From the NCBI GenBank assembly GCA_002279065.1, contig NCKB01000011.1:62001-126000 (forward strand): DNA of 64,000 bases. The letters run 5' to 3'. This document shows positions 16,389 to 24,603 of this stretch, piece after piece (the stretch's first letter is position 1; each line of letters starts with the position of its first letter). This stretch comes from Lysobacterales bacterium 15-68-25 (lineage in GTDB: Bacteria; Pseudomonadota; Gammaproteobacteria; Xanthomonadales; Rhodanobacteraceae). The position numbers were made by a program, and so were the translations under genes. Under the pieces are notes generated by a model, which saw only the letters and a program-made list of their open reading frames with translations, did no database searches and was not told the DNA's origin.

Positions 16389-17705
16389 TCAGGCTTGTTC
16401 GCGAGGGGCGGCGATCACGCGATTGCGGCCGCTGCGCTTGGCCTGGTAGAGCGCCCGGTCGGCGCGCAGCAGCAGGCTGGAGGCGCTCTCATGCGGCCCG
16501 GACAGCTCGGCCAGTCCGATCGAGACGGTGAAGCCAAGCATGCCGCCGCCGGCGTCGGGCACGCGCAGGGTGGAGATCGTTTCGCGCAGCCGCTCGGCGA
16601 CCGATTCCGCCAGCCCGACGTCGGTCCGCGGCAGGACGACACCGAATTCCTCGCCCCCGAGACGACCGATGACGTCGTTGTCGCGCAGCTGCTGCCGGCA
16701 CGCATGGGCCAGGGCGACCAGCGCGCGGTCGCCGACCGCATGGCCGTGCTCGTCGTTGATCGCCTTGAAATGATCGACATCGAGCATCAGCGCGCAAAGG
16801 GGCTGGTTGCCGGCAACGCAGCTGCCGATGGCCGCCTCCAGATGATCCATGAAATCGCGGCGGTTGCTCAGCCCGGTGAGGCTGTCGGTATGCGCCAGTC
16901 GCTGCATTTCGAGTTTCTGGCTCTCCAGCTGGATCGCCTGTTCCTGCAGGGTCATGGTGCGCAGGCGGACCAGCGACTCGAGGTGGTCGCGGTAGGCCTG
17001 CAGCTCGTGTTCCTGCTTGTCGCGCTTGGCCAGGTTCTCGACCATGCGCTCGCGCAGCTGGTTGAAGGCGAACACCATGTGGTCGATCTCGTCCTGCCTG
17101 CGGTGCGGCGGGCGATCCAGCTTCAGCGGGGTGGCGAGCTGTGCGATCCCGACGTTGCGGGCGTAGTCGGCCATGCGCTCGAGGTGTCGCGTGATCCAGT
17201 AGCGGAACAGCAGCAGCAGCACCAGCGAAGCGGAAGTCAGTCCGGCCAGCGTGGTCAACGCGATGCGCAACGAGGCACCGCGCAGGCGGGTCGCCATGTA
17301 TTCGCGGTCGATCGTGACCTGCAGCGTTCCCAGCGCGACGTGGCCCCCCTCGTCGTAGGACAGCGCGAAGTTCCGGGCGATCGCCGGATGCGCGACCGGT
17401 CGCCCGCGCTCCAGCTGCTTGCCCTCCGAGTCGAGACGTACGTACGCGACCCCCGGAATACGCGCCAGACCGTCCATGAGCAGATCGACACGGCCCTGGT
17501 CCACCGTCCACAACCCGGCCGACAGGCTGGGTACGAAGGTACGCCGGACTTCTTCCATCAGCTGGTTGGCGTTGGCAAGCTGCTGGCGGTAGAGCAGTTC
17601 GAGCTGCACGGCGGCGACCACCACCGAGACCAGCACGCTGACGAGCAACGTGGCCAGTGCCAGGCGCACGCTGATCGAACGGCTGCGCGGGATCGGATCT
17701 TTCAA
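16389..17705 (-). CDS. Membrane diguanylate cyclase
   Basis: A 438-residue inner-membrane c-di-GMP synthase. TM1 is at about 12-33, a periplasmic sensor at 34-145, TM2 at 146-170, then a HAMP-like region, a coiled coil at 225-270 and a GGDEF domain at 270-435. The active-site GGEEF is at 350-354. An inhibitory I-site RxxD (R341-D344) lies exactly five residues before it, so product inhibition is expected. It starts with TTG, overlapping the stop of the upstream binding-protein gene by 4 bp (TTGA), with GGGGGAG upstream. Translational coupling implies the periplasmic protein and cyclase work as one sensor. Confidence 0.9.
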   Translation of the reverse strand: MKDPIPRSRSISVRLALATLLVSVLVSVVVAAVQLELLYRQQLANANQLMEEVRRTFVPSLSAGLWTVDQGRVDLLMDGLARIPGVAYVRLDSEGKQLERGRPVAHPAIARNFALSYDEGGHVALGTLQVTIDREYMATRLRGASLRIALTTLAGLTSASLVLLLLFRYWITRHLERMADYARNVGIAQLATPLKLDRPPHRRQDEIDHMVFAFNQLRERMVENLAKRDKQEHELQAYRDHLESLVRLRTMTLQEQAIQLESQKLEMQRLAHTDSLTGLSNRRDFMDHLEAAIGSCVAGNQPLCALMLDVDHFKAINDEHGHAVGDRALVALAHACRQQLRDNDVIGRLGGEEFGVVLPRTDVGLAESVAERLRETISTLRVPDAGGGMLGFTVSIGLAELSGPHESASSLLLRADRALYQAKRSGRNRVIAAPREQA

Positions 17706-18577
17706 GGCGACTCCCCCGGCTGGAACCAGAGGTCGGGGCGGCCGGTCGGCACGTCACCTGGAAAATCCGGGTTGGCCAAGTCGAGCACCTTGCGGTGGCG
17801 CAAGGCCAGCCGCTGTAGCAGCGATCCGTAGGTCTGCCGGAACAGGGCCGCCATGCTCCCGTCGGCGATGGCGCGCTCCAGGCCGCGGGTCACTGCGTCC
17901 GCCAGCGGCCGGTTTCCCTGCCTGACGAAGAAGTAGAGCGCCGATGGGTAATGCAGCAGCAGGTGATTTTCGATCGCCAGATCCATCTGCGGGTGTCTCT
18001 CCAGCTCCGGGCCCGCTTCCGCGACCGCGCGGGGAAAATAGTCGATCCGCCCCTGCTGCAGCATCGCGAAGAGCCCCTCGTAGGTCGGGCTGGCCAGAAC
18101 CCTGAGTCCGTTCGCGCGCAAGACGCCCAGGTCCGGCCAGTCATGCCCCTGGCCGCCCCACAACCGGGCCAGGCCGGCGAGCGACTCGATGGAGTCCATG
18201 CGGACCTGCTCGTCCTTTCGGATCAGCAGCACCCGCCAGCCGATCAGTCCGCGATCGATCGGGATGCGGATCGGCAGCAGGTCGCGCTCGCGTTCGCGGG
18301 TGGTCACCGACCAGACGATGTCCAGTCCCTCGCCCTTGGCCAGTTGCCGCAGGCTGCGCGCCTGCTGCATGGAGGCCTGCGAGGGCTTGAGCTCGAAGGA
18401 TTCGCCGCTGCGGTTCAGCGCCAGGCGCAGCAGCTCGAGCGGGTAGTCGGTGCGGATATCGCGCCTGGACTCGGCCTTCGGGTAGATCACCCGAAGCGGC
18501 GCGGCAGCCTGGGCCGCCATCGAGCCCACTGCCAGTGTAAGCAGAGCCACGACGTGGACGTGACGGGCAAGCCTCAA
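17702..18577 (-). CDS. Periplasmic solute-binding protein paired with diguanylate cyclase
   Basis: A 291-residue exported protein of the periplasmic binding protein (SBP_bac_3-like) superfamily. A TTG start gives MRLARHVHVVALLTLAVG..., a clean signal peptide ending AAQA. AAGGGA lies nine bases upstream. The mature domain has two-lobe features such as LDIVWSVTTRER, MDSIESLAGL and GRIDYFPRAVAEAGPEL. No transporter permease or ATPase is adjacent. Instead its stop overlaps the diguanylate cyclase start. A role as ligand-sensing subunit for the cyclase's periplasmic domain is inferred. The ligand could be an amino acid or related cation. Confidence 0.82.
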   Translation of the reverse strand: MRLARHVHVVALLTLAVGSMAAQAAAPLRVIYPKAESRRDIRTDYPLELLRLALNRSGESFELKPSQASMQQARSLRQLAKGEGLDIVWSVTTRERERDLLPIRIPIDRGLIGWRVLLIRKDEQVRMDSIESLAGLARLWGGQGHDWPDLGVLRANGLRVLASPTYEGLFAMLQQGRIDYFPRAVAEAGPELERHPQMDLAIENHLLLHYPSALYFFVRQGNRPLADAVTRGLERAIADGSMAALFRQTYGSLLQRLALRHRKVLDLANPDFPGDVPTGRPDLWFQPGESP

Positions 18578-19095
18578 GCGTTCGATTCCCTTGCTGCTCC
18601 GTCCGGCGGCCCCGGAGCGTGATGGATGGACGGCGCGGCTGCAGGCCAGCAGGGAACGAGCCGGATGCGATTCAGGACGCGCTTTCGTATCACATTTCGC
18701 GGGCTGGGTCTGGCCGGGGGCTCGCGAGATCGACGAAAGCGCGCACGGCGCCGGAAGATGTCGGCGGCCGGGGTAATCGAGGTAAGGGCCACCGAACGGC
18801 GGCGACCATGGCCGCAATAGGGGAGGGGGAGTGCGCACCGGTCGACGGGCTGCTGAAGCCAGTCTTCCCAACCTGCGTCGCCCTGGTGGCGAGCCATGCA
18901 GCGCTCGCCCGGGTGCAGGAGTTGCGAGGGTACTGTTACCGGTCGCAGTTTCGTGCGCCGAACATCTCGCCGATTCCCGGCACCTCGCCGGTGGCGCACC
19001 GGCATGCCGGCCCACTGAAAACGAAACGGCCCGCTCCGAACCGGAGTGGGCCGTTTCCCGCGCAGGCGTCCACGGCAGGGCGCCCGCGCGGTGCT
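18578..19095. other. 518-bp intergenic region
   Basis: I see no gene with a ribosome binding site and normal codon use here. The right end holds a long inverted repeat (19024-19056) that looks like the terminator of the leftward SDR gene. The left end should contain the promoter of the binding-protein/cyclase pair. Confidence 0.5.
19024..19056 (-). terminator. Terminator hairpin of SDR gene
   Basis: A 15-bp inverted repeat (one G-T pair) runs from AAACGGCCCGCTCCG to CGGAGTGGGCCGTTT with a 3-base loop. On the minus strand it ends in TTTCGTTTTC. It lies 40 bp after the SDR stop codon. Confidence 0.65.
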
Positions 19096-19842
19096 TCAGC
19101 GCAGGCCGCCGCCAGCGTACAGCCGTTCGCCGGTGAGCCAGCGCGACTCGTCGGAGGCGAGGAAGGTGACGACCGAGGCGATGTCCTGCGGCTGGCCGGT
19201 ACGGCCCAGCGGCGTCTTGGCCACGATGTCCGCCTCGAACTCCGAGCCGATGAAGCCGGCGGAGTGGGTGCCTTCGGTCTCCACGATGCCCGGGTTCACC
19301 GCGTTGACGCGGATCCTGCGCGGACCCAGCTCCTGCGACAGCACGCCGGTGATGGCGTCCACCGCGCCCTTGGTGCCGGTGTAGACGGCGCTGGCCGCCG
19401 GCACGATGCGGGTGACCAGCGAGCTGACGTTGACGATGCTGCCGCCTTCGCCCATGTGCTTCGCTGCGGCCTGGGTGACCAGCAGCAGTCCCAGCACGTT
19501 GGTGTTGAACTGCCGGTGGTAGTGCTCCTCGGTGATCTCTTCCAGCGCGCCGAATTCGTAGACACCGGAGTTGTTGACCAGCACGTCGAGACGGCCGAAG
19601 TGCTCGACGGCGGCTTCCGCGAGTGCCTTGGCATCGGCGGCCCTGGACACGTCGCCGCGAACCGCGACGGCCTTGCCGCCGGCCTTGACGATGTCGGCGA
19701 CCACGGCATCCGCGCCGGCCTGGCTGGACGCGTAGTTCACGACGATGGCGGCGCCCTCGGCGGCCAGGGCGCGGGCGATGGCGGCGCCGATGCCCTTGGA
19801 GGCACCGGTGACCAGGGCGACTTTTCCTGCGAGCTTGCTCAT
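19096..19842 (-). CDS. SDR-family NAD(P)-dependent oxidoreductase (FabG-like)
   Basis: A 248-residue classical SDR. The cofactor motif TGASKGIG is at residues 12-19, and the NNSG motif is at 90-93 (NNSG rather than the standard NNAG). Catalytic residues are S140, Y154 and K158 (YTGTK), and the C-terminal GGGLR completes the fold. NADPH preference is suggested by the basic/Ser-rich loop after strand 2 (NYASSQ). The immediate divergent partner is an ArsR-type regulator with a palindromic operator between them, so repression is inferred. The substrate is unknown. FabG itself is less likely in this setting. Confidence 0.88.
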   Translation of the reverse strand: MSKLAGKVALVTGASKGIGAAIARALAAEGAAIVVNYASSQAGADAVVADIVKAGGKAVAVRGDVSRAADAKALAEAAVEHFGRLDVLVNNSGVYEFGALEEITEEHYHRQFNTNVLGLLLVTQAAAKHMGEGGSIVNVSSLVTRIVPAASAVYTGTKGAVDAITGVLSQELGPRRIRVNAVNPGIVETEGTHSAGFIGSEFEADIVAKTPLGRTGQPQDIASVVTFLASDESRWLTGERLYAGGGLR

Positions 19843-19889
19843 GACGGGTTCCCTTGCATGGGTGGGGTGGAATTGTTCTTTAAAACCGT

Positions 19890-19908
19890 AGTTCGTAACT
19901 TATGAACT
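19890..19908. promoter_or_regulatory. Palindromic operator between SDR and ArsR genes
   Basis: AGTTCGTAA-C-TTATGAACT is a 19-bp near-perfect palindrome (one mismatch pair) in an A/T-rich stretch of the divergent gap. It is 48 bp from the SDR start and 37 bp from the regulator start. Position and symmetry fit the binding site of the dimeric ArsR-type regulator next to it. Confidence 0.6.
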
Positions 19909-19944
19909 GCAGAACCAACAATCAAGGGCTGCTAGACTCGATGC

Positions 19945-20316
19945 ATGCGACCGCTGACCCATCCCTCGATCGACGACGTCAGCGTGGAGGCCATCCTCCA
20001 CGCCCTGTCCGATCCCGTGCGGGTGGCGATCTACGCCGAACTGGCGAACGCCGGCTGTCCGCAGACCTGTTCGAGCTTCCTCACGGTCAGGGACCGGGAC
20101 ATCCCGAAATCGACTCTCTCGCAGCATTTCCGCGTGCTGCGCGAGGCCGGGCTGATTCGCAGCGAGCGCCACGGCGTGGAGATGCGCAACACCTCGCGTT
20201 GCGCCGAGATCGACCGGCGTTTCCCGGGGCTGATCGACGCCATCATGAACGCCCATCGGGTGCAATCGGCAGAGCGCGCCAAGGCGTCCCGGCGCAAATC
20301 CGCAGCTTCGGGCTGA
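19945..20316 (+). CDS. ArsR-family HTH transcriptional regulator
   Basis: A 123-residue winged-helix repressor. The HTH core contains ALSDPVRVAIYAEL, the recognition segment STLSQHFRVLREAGLI and the wing RSERHGVEMRNT. The CxxC-type metal site of true ArsR proteins is absent: only CPQTC occurs (Cx3C), and it lies outside the usual helix. A non-metal signal is therefore more likely. It is divergent from the SDR gene with a strong palindrome between. The ribosome binding site is weak, consistent with low expression of a repressor. Confidence 0.85.
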   Translation: MRPLTHPSIDDVSVEAILHALSDPVRVAIYAELANAGCPQTCSSFLTVRDRDIPKSTLSQHFRVLREAGLIRSERHGVEMRNTSRCAEIDRRFPGLIDAIMNAHRVQSAERAKASRRKSAASG

Positions 20317-20354
20317 GCCTCGCCTGTCCGGTGCACCGGCGCCGCGCGGCGCGC

Positions 20355-20360
20355 TAGCAT
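20355..20360 (+). promoter_or_regulatory. TAGCAT -10-like hexamer
   Basis: Lies 30 bp upstream of the ATG at 20390. Similar TAxxxT hexamers occur before several starts in this window. The -35 element is not clear. Confidence 0.25.
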
Positions 20361-20389
20361 CCCCAGCGCCACCACCACCGGGGAACACC

Positions 20390-20860
20390 ATGCATCCACT
20401 CCTTCGCCACGTTCTCGTGGTCCTGCTGCTCGCCGGCACCTCCATCCCGGGGCAGGCGGCGGCCGCGCCGGGCGACGACGCGGCGTCGATCCGCCAGGTC
20501 ATGGCCGATCAGCAGGCGGCCTGGAACCGCGGCGACGTGGACGGCTTCATGCGTGGCTACAAGGATGCTCCCGACACGACCTTCGTCGGCAGCTCCGTGC
20601 GCAAGGGCTACCGGCAGATCCTCGCCAGCTACCGCGAGCACTACGCGACCAGGGAGCAGATGGGCCGGCTCACCTTCTCCGACCTCGATGTCCGCCTGCT
20701 GCCGGGCGCATCCGGCACGGTGCGCTATGCGGTGGTCACCGGCCGCTTCCATCTCGATCGCACCGCGCACGGCAGCGTTGCGCAGGACGACGGCGTGTAT
20801 TCGCTGGTATGGGAGAAGACGCCGGACGGATGGAAGATCATCCTCGACCATTCGAGCTGA
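20390..20860 (+). CDS. Secreted NTF2-like (SgcJ/DUF4440-type) protein
   Basis: A 156-residue protein. A signal peptide (LVVLLLAGTSIPGQAAAA) is followed by one NTF2-like domain with AAWNRGDVDGFMRGY, TTFVGSSVRKGYRQILASY and the final GWKIILDHSS, the standard DUF4440/SgcJ layout. GGGGAACACC precedes the ATG. It converges on the diguanylate cyclase with a 25-bp gap. The ligand or activity is unknown. Confidence 0.85.
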   Translation: MHPLLRHVLVVLLLAGTSIPGQAAAAPGDDAASIRQVMADQQAAWNRGDVDGFMRGYKDAPDTTFVGSSVRKGYRQILASYREHYATREQMGRLTFSDLDVRLLPGASGTVRYAVVTGRFHLDRTAHGSVAQDDGVYSLVWEKTPDGWKIILDHSS

Positions 20861-20885
20861 TCGGTGCCGGCGCCGGGCGGTCGAT

Positions 20886-22334
20886 TCAGTCCCCGGCAAC
20901 GAGCACCCGGCGGCGTCCGGACTGCTTCGCGCGATAGAGCGCCGCATCGGCACGATCGAGCGCGCTGTCCAGATCGTCCGATACCTCGCACGGCGCGACG
21001 CCGGCCGAGAATGTCTGCAGTTGCGGGGTATGCGGCTGGAGCGCCTCCACCAGGGTCACCGCCTCGGCGACGGCGACGCCGGGCAGCAGCAGGGCGAATT
21101 CCTCGCCGCCATAGCGGGCGAGCACCGCCTCCGTAGGCAGGCGGGCCGACCAGGTCCGGTAGGCGTCGCGCAGCAGGTTGTCCCCCGCGTGGTGCCCGTG
21201 GGTGTCATTGAAGGCCTTGAAGTGGTCCAGGTCCAAGAGGGCAAGGGTCAGCGGACGTCCGTCGAGCCGGGCCTGCGCGACCGCCGTGGCCAGGGCGCGC
21301 TTCCACTGGCGTCGGTTCGGGGCGCCGGTGAGCTCGTCGTAGTGCGATAGCACGTCCAGCTGCCGCGCCTGCCTGCGCAGCTGCAGCAGCAGCCCGTCCA
21401 TGCGCACCAGCACCAGCAGCGGCAGCAGGATCCCGCCGCCGGCAATCGGAATCCAGTAGGGATGTTCCGGTTCGGCCAGCGAGGCCAGCACCAGGGTCAG
21501 CGCTGGCATCAGCGAGCCGAGGATCAGGGCGACCAGTCGCACCCGCGGCAGCGGTGAACTGGGTGCCTCCGGCTCGAAGCGCCACACCTGGGTGATCGCC
21601 GGGTGGGCGACGGCGGCCAGCGGCAGGCAGCGGTTGAGGTACCAGAGCAGCTTTGGCAGCTCGGCCAGTGCGGGGTTGCCGCCCAGCATGTGCACGTTCC
21701 ACAGCGGGTCGCCGATCGCGGCCATCAGCAGGGCGGCGCCGAGGACCAGGAACGCGGGGTTGCTGCCCCGGCGCGAGGTCGCCTGGTGCACGTAGAGGGC
21801 GAACAGCAGGATGCTGCCGAACGCATACAGCCCGACCAGCAGGATGCCTTCGACGCCGAAGGGCACCGCCCGTGCGGCCGGCACCATGTAGAACGTCGCC
21901 ACCGGGACCGCCAGCCCGATCGCGAAGATGGAGGCGTCGAGCAGGGCGCCGGTCGTCCGCCCGACCCGGCGCCCCAGCGCGACCAGGCCGGCCGCCTGCG
22001 GGAAGTAGGCCACCGTGTAGAACACGTCCGACAGGGCGGCCTTGGCGCCCATGCCGACCACGACGGTTTCGCGGTAGTACATGAGGTCGGCGATCACGTT
22101 GCAGGTGATGCCGGCCAGCAGCAGGTACCACGCCAAGGGCGCGCGCCGGCGCCAGCTGAGCCACCACGTCGCCACGACCGCGACCACCTCGATGAGGCAG
22201 TACGTCGCCCAGCGGGTGTCCGGGTGTCCGATCCAGGCCGGGTACAGCAGCGCGACGGCGACGATCAGCGCCAGCAGCCGCCACGCGGTGCGGGGGGAGC
22301 CAGGGCTACCGGCAGAGGGGGCCAGGTCGCGCAT
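20886..22334 (-). CDS. Multi-pass membrane diguanylate cyclase
   Basis: A 482-residue c-di-GMP synthase. The N-terminal 315 residues hold about nine hydrophobic helices, forming a MASE-like integral-membrane sensor. The GGDEF domain follows (HYDELTGAPNRRQW, LLDLDHFKAFNDTHGHHAGD), with active-site GGEEF in ARYGGEEFALL. The residues five positions before it are PTEA, so there is no RxxD I-site, unlike the cyclase at 16389-17705. The C-terminus is a normal LYRAKQSGRRRV. Monocistronic; the signal sensed is unknown. Confidence 0.9.
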   Translation of the reverse strand: MRDLAPSAGSPGSPRTAWRLLALIVAVALLYPAWIGHPDTRWATYCLIEVVAVVATWWLSWRRRAPLAWYLLLAGITCNVIADLMYYRETVVVGMGAKAALSDVFYTVAYFPQAAGLVALGRRVGRTTGALLDASIFAIGLAVPVATFYMVPAARAVPFGVEGILLVGLYAFGSILLFALYVHQATSRRGSNPAFLVLGAALLMAAIGDPLWNVHMLGGNPALAELPKLLWYLNRCLPLAAVAHPAITQVWRFEPEAPSSPLPRVRLVALILGSLMPALTLVLASLAEPEHPYWIPIAGGGILLPLLVLVRMDGLLLQLRRQARQLDVLSHYDELTGAPNRRQWKRALATAVAQARLDGRPLTLALLDLDHFKAFNDTHGHHAGDNLLRDAYRTWSARLPTEAVLARYGGEEFALLLPGVAVAEAVTLVEALQPHTPQLQTFSAGVAPCEVSDDLDSALDRADAALYRAKQSGRRRVLVAGD

Positions 22335-22377
22335 CGTCCGACTCTAGCCCATGCGTGGCGTGCCGAAGCGACCGCGG

Positions 22378-22890
22378 TCAGCCGGCGTGGCGGCGGGGCA
22401 GGGTCCAGCCCGGCCGCACGAAGTGGCAGGTGTAGCCGTTCGGGTAGCGCTGCAGGTAGTCCTGGTGCTCGGGCTCGGCCTCCCAGAAGTCGCCGGCCGG
22501 CGCCACCTCGGTGACCACCTTGCCCGGCCACAGGCCGGATGCCTCAAGGTCGGCGATGGTGTCTTCGGCCACTGCCTTCTGCTCCGGGCTCGTGTGGAAG
22601 ATCGCCGAGCGGTAGCTCATGCCGATGTCGTTGCCCTGGCGGTTGCGCGTGGTCGGGTCGTGGATCTGGAAGAAGAACTCCAGCAGCGCGCGGTAACTGG
22701 TGACCGTGGGGTCGAACACGATCTCCACCGCTTCGGCATGGGTGCCGTGGTTACGGTAGGTGGCGTTCGGCACGTCGCCGCCGGAATAGCCCACCCGGGT
22801 GGAGATTACCCCGGGCTGCCGGCGGATCAGCTCCTGCACGCCCCAGAAACAGCCGCCGGCGAGGATGGCGCGTTCGGTGGATGCGGTCAC
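22378..22890 (-). CDS. msrA: Peptide-methionine (S)-S-oxide reductase MsrA
   Basis: A 170-residue MsrA, cytoplasmic, reducing methionine-S-sulfoxide. The catalytic motif GGCFWG has the nucleophilic Cys at 14. [24 protein letters not shown] and YRSAIFH complete the signature. The only other Cys is near the C-terminus ([10 protein letters not shown]), the likely resolving residue. It starts at GTG eight bases after GAGGAG. A second, different MsrA lies at the right edge of the window. Confidence 0.95.
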   Translation of the reverse strand: MTASTERAILAGGCFWGVQELIRRQPGVISTRVGYSGGDVPNATYRNHGTHAEAVEIVFDPTVTSYRALLEFFFQIHDPTTRNRQGNDIGMSYRSAIFHTSPEQKAVAEDTIADLEASGLWPGKVVTEVAPAGDFWEAEPEHQDYLQRYPNGYTCHFVRPGWTLPRRHAG

Positions 22891-23005
22891 TGGCTCGACT
22901 CCTCGGTGGCTACGGGAACCCCCGATGTAGGGTGGTGCGGCGTGGAATCAACGCCGTGTCGTCCGCGTGCAGGGCCGGGCGCGGCCCGCCCCTGCGCGGG
23001 TTGGA

Positions 23006-23386
23006 TCAGGGCGACTTCGCCGTGCCGGCACCGCACTGGTCGTGTGGGCAGGCGAAATCCACTTCGGCGCCACGGCCGACGGTCAGCCGGATGTTCTTGC
23101 GCGTGTCGGTGGTCGTCCCGTCCTGGCTCACGCTTACGGTATAGACGCCCATCGGCAGGGAACGCAGGTCGTAGTGTCCATCGTCCCGGATGGTGGTCGA
23201 GCGATGCGCGCCGGTCGTGCTGCGGGCGTCGACCTTCGCCCCGGCGGGACCCTGGCCGAAGATGTGCGTGCTGGTCGACTGCGCCATCGCGGGCGAGCCA
23301 AGCGACGAGGCGATCGCCGTGAGGACGATCAGTGATTGCAGGAACCGTGAAGACGGGCGGCGCTCGGTGGGATGGTTGTGCGACAT
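23006..23386 (-). CDS. Small secreted carboxypeptidase-regulatory-like domain protein (paralogue)
   Basis: A 126-residue protein with a signal peptide ending SPAMAQ and a single domain starting QSTSTHIFGQGPAG. It shares the pattern of the protein at 5587-5961: STTG, DGHYDLRSLPMGVYTV, LTVGRGAEVDFAC and a terminal CPHDQC. Like that protein it resembles the N-terminal domain of Oar-like TonB-dependent receptors but has no barrel. AAGGAGTG lies nine bases before the ATG. Neighbours (MsrA, esterase) give no functional clue. Confidence 0.8.
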   Translation of the reverse strand: MSHNHPTERRPSSRFLQSLIVLTAIASSLGSPAMAQSTSTHIFGQGPAGAKVDARSTTGAHRSTTIRDDGHYDLRSLPMGVYTVSVSQDGTTTDTRKNIRLTVGRGAEVDFACPHDQCGAGTAKSP

Positions 23387-23548
23387 CGCTCGGACACTCC
23401 TTGTGGTCGATGGGAAGTGCCACGACGCACTTTCCCTGCGTGCGTGCGGGACGCTGTCGTGGCAAGGGCCGAGTATCGCCAACCATGTCGCCGCTGGGAA
23501 GCACGAAGCCGATGACCGCGCAGGCGCTCCGGCGGCGGGTATCGCTCC

Positions 23549-24499
23549 TCAATGCGATCGTGGCGGAAGCAGGAACTGCATGGGCTGGGCCAGTCGCGCC
23601 GCCCAGGCGTCCTCGGTATGCGCCGCGCCGGGAAAGACCCCGCTGCGGAAGTTTGCCGGGGTGTAGCCGCGGGCACGGAACAGCCGGTCCACCCGCTGCT
23701 GGGTGGGTGCGTACAACGCGTCCAGCGTGGCGGTGCCGTGGTCGAAGTAGACCCGATGGCCGCCCGGTGCCGGCGCGTGGGCCTGGAGGTAGGCGACGAA
23801 GGCGCTCGGACTCGGGTTGTCCGCGTGTGGCTGGAGCGCGGTGCCCGGCCAGTGCGTGGACAGGCAGCCAGCGCCGCCGAACACCTGCGGGTATTCGCTG
23901 ATCGCGTACATCGCCATCAGGCCGCCCATGCTCGAGCCCATCACCGCGGTGTCGGCCGCGTCGGCGGCCACGCGGAACCGCCGGTCGATGCGCGGTTTCA
24001 GTTCGTCGACGAGGAAGCGCAGGTAGTCGTCGGAATAGGGCTCCACCGGAAGCTTCAGCTCCATCCCGCGGGCGCGCTGGCGCTGGGCGTCGGTGAGCGA
24101 GCGCCAGACCTTCTGCGGGTAGTACTCGCTCTCGCGGCGCTCGCCGGCGTTCCAGATGCCGACGATGATGAACGGGCGCGTGCGGTCTTCGCGGATCAGC
24201 GCGGCCGCGGTGTCGGCGGCGCGCCACGACTGGTGGTTCCAGGTCTGCGCCGCGTCGAACAGCATCTGGCCGTCGAACATGTACAGCACCGCGTACGGCG
24301 CCTGCGTCGGGTAGCCGGGCGGCAGCCACACGTCCACGGTGTGCGGCGCTACGAAGCGCGAGGTTTCCTGCAGCCGCACGATGCGGCCGGCGGCCACGTG
24401 CGGCAGCGGGGCGGGTGGCGTATCGGCCATCGCCGGCACGGCGACGATGGCGAGCAGCGAGGCGAGGCGGGCGACCAGGCGAGCGGGCAGAGTCGGCAT
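23549..24499 (-). CDS. Secreted alpha/beta-hydrolase esterase (EstD/Fes-like, PF00756 type)
   Basis: A 316-residue exported esterase. The signal peptide is about residues 1-25 (VARLASLLAIVAVPAMA). The alpha/beta-hydrolase fold has a YMFDGQMLFD strand, the WNAGERRESEYYP loop and the nucleophile elbow GSSMGG with Ser 190. The acid and catalytic His lie towards the C-terminus, with His in FPGAAHTEDAWAARL. Members hydrolyse siderophore, feruloyl or acyl esters; no siderophore genes are nearby. The start is the ATG giving MPTLPARLV. Confidence 0.86.
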   Translation of the reverse strand: MPTLPARLVARLASLLAIVAVPAMADTPPAPLPHVAAGRIVRLQETSRFVAPHTVDVWLPPGYPTQAPYAVLYMFDGQMLFDAAQTWNHQSWRAADTAAALIREDRTRPFIIVGIWNAGERRESEYYPQKVWRSLTDAQRQRARGMELKLPVEPYSDDYLRFLVDELKPRIDRRFRVAADAADTAVMGSSMGGLMAMYAISEYPQVFGGAGCLSTHWPGTALQPHADNPSPSAFVAYLQAHAPAPGGHRVYFDHGTATLDALYAPTQQRVDRLFRARGYTPANFRSGVFPGAAHTEDAWAARLAQPMQFLLPPRSH

Positions 24500-24603
24500 G
24501 GGGCATCCGTCGGACGGAGAGCGAAGCCGAACGGATAGCAGCATGGCGGGGCCGCAAGGAAGCGCCGGCAGCGCTGCATACGTTTGCAGCAGGGGTGGCG
24601 CGC

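Noticed and set aside
18578-19023. Possible small gene in the gap before the SDR terminator
   Set aside because: Open frames here on both strands lack start sites and are dominated by Arg/Pro/Gly, as in non-coding GC-rich DNA.
20886-22334. Diguanylate cyclase as part of a new signalling cluster
   Set aside because: It stands alone between convergent and unrelated genes; an ordinary membrane GGDEF protein.
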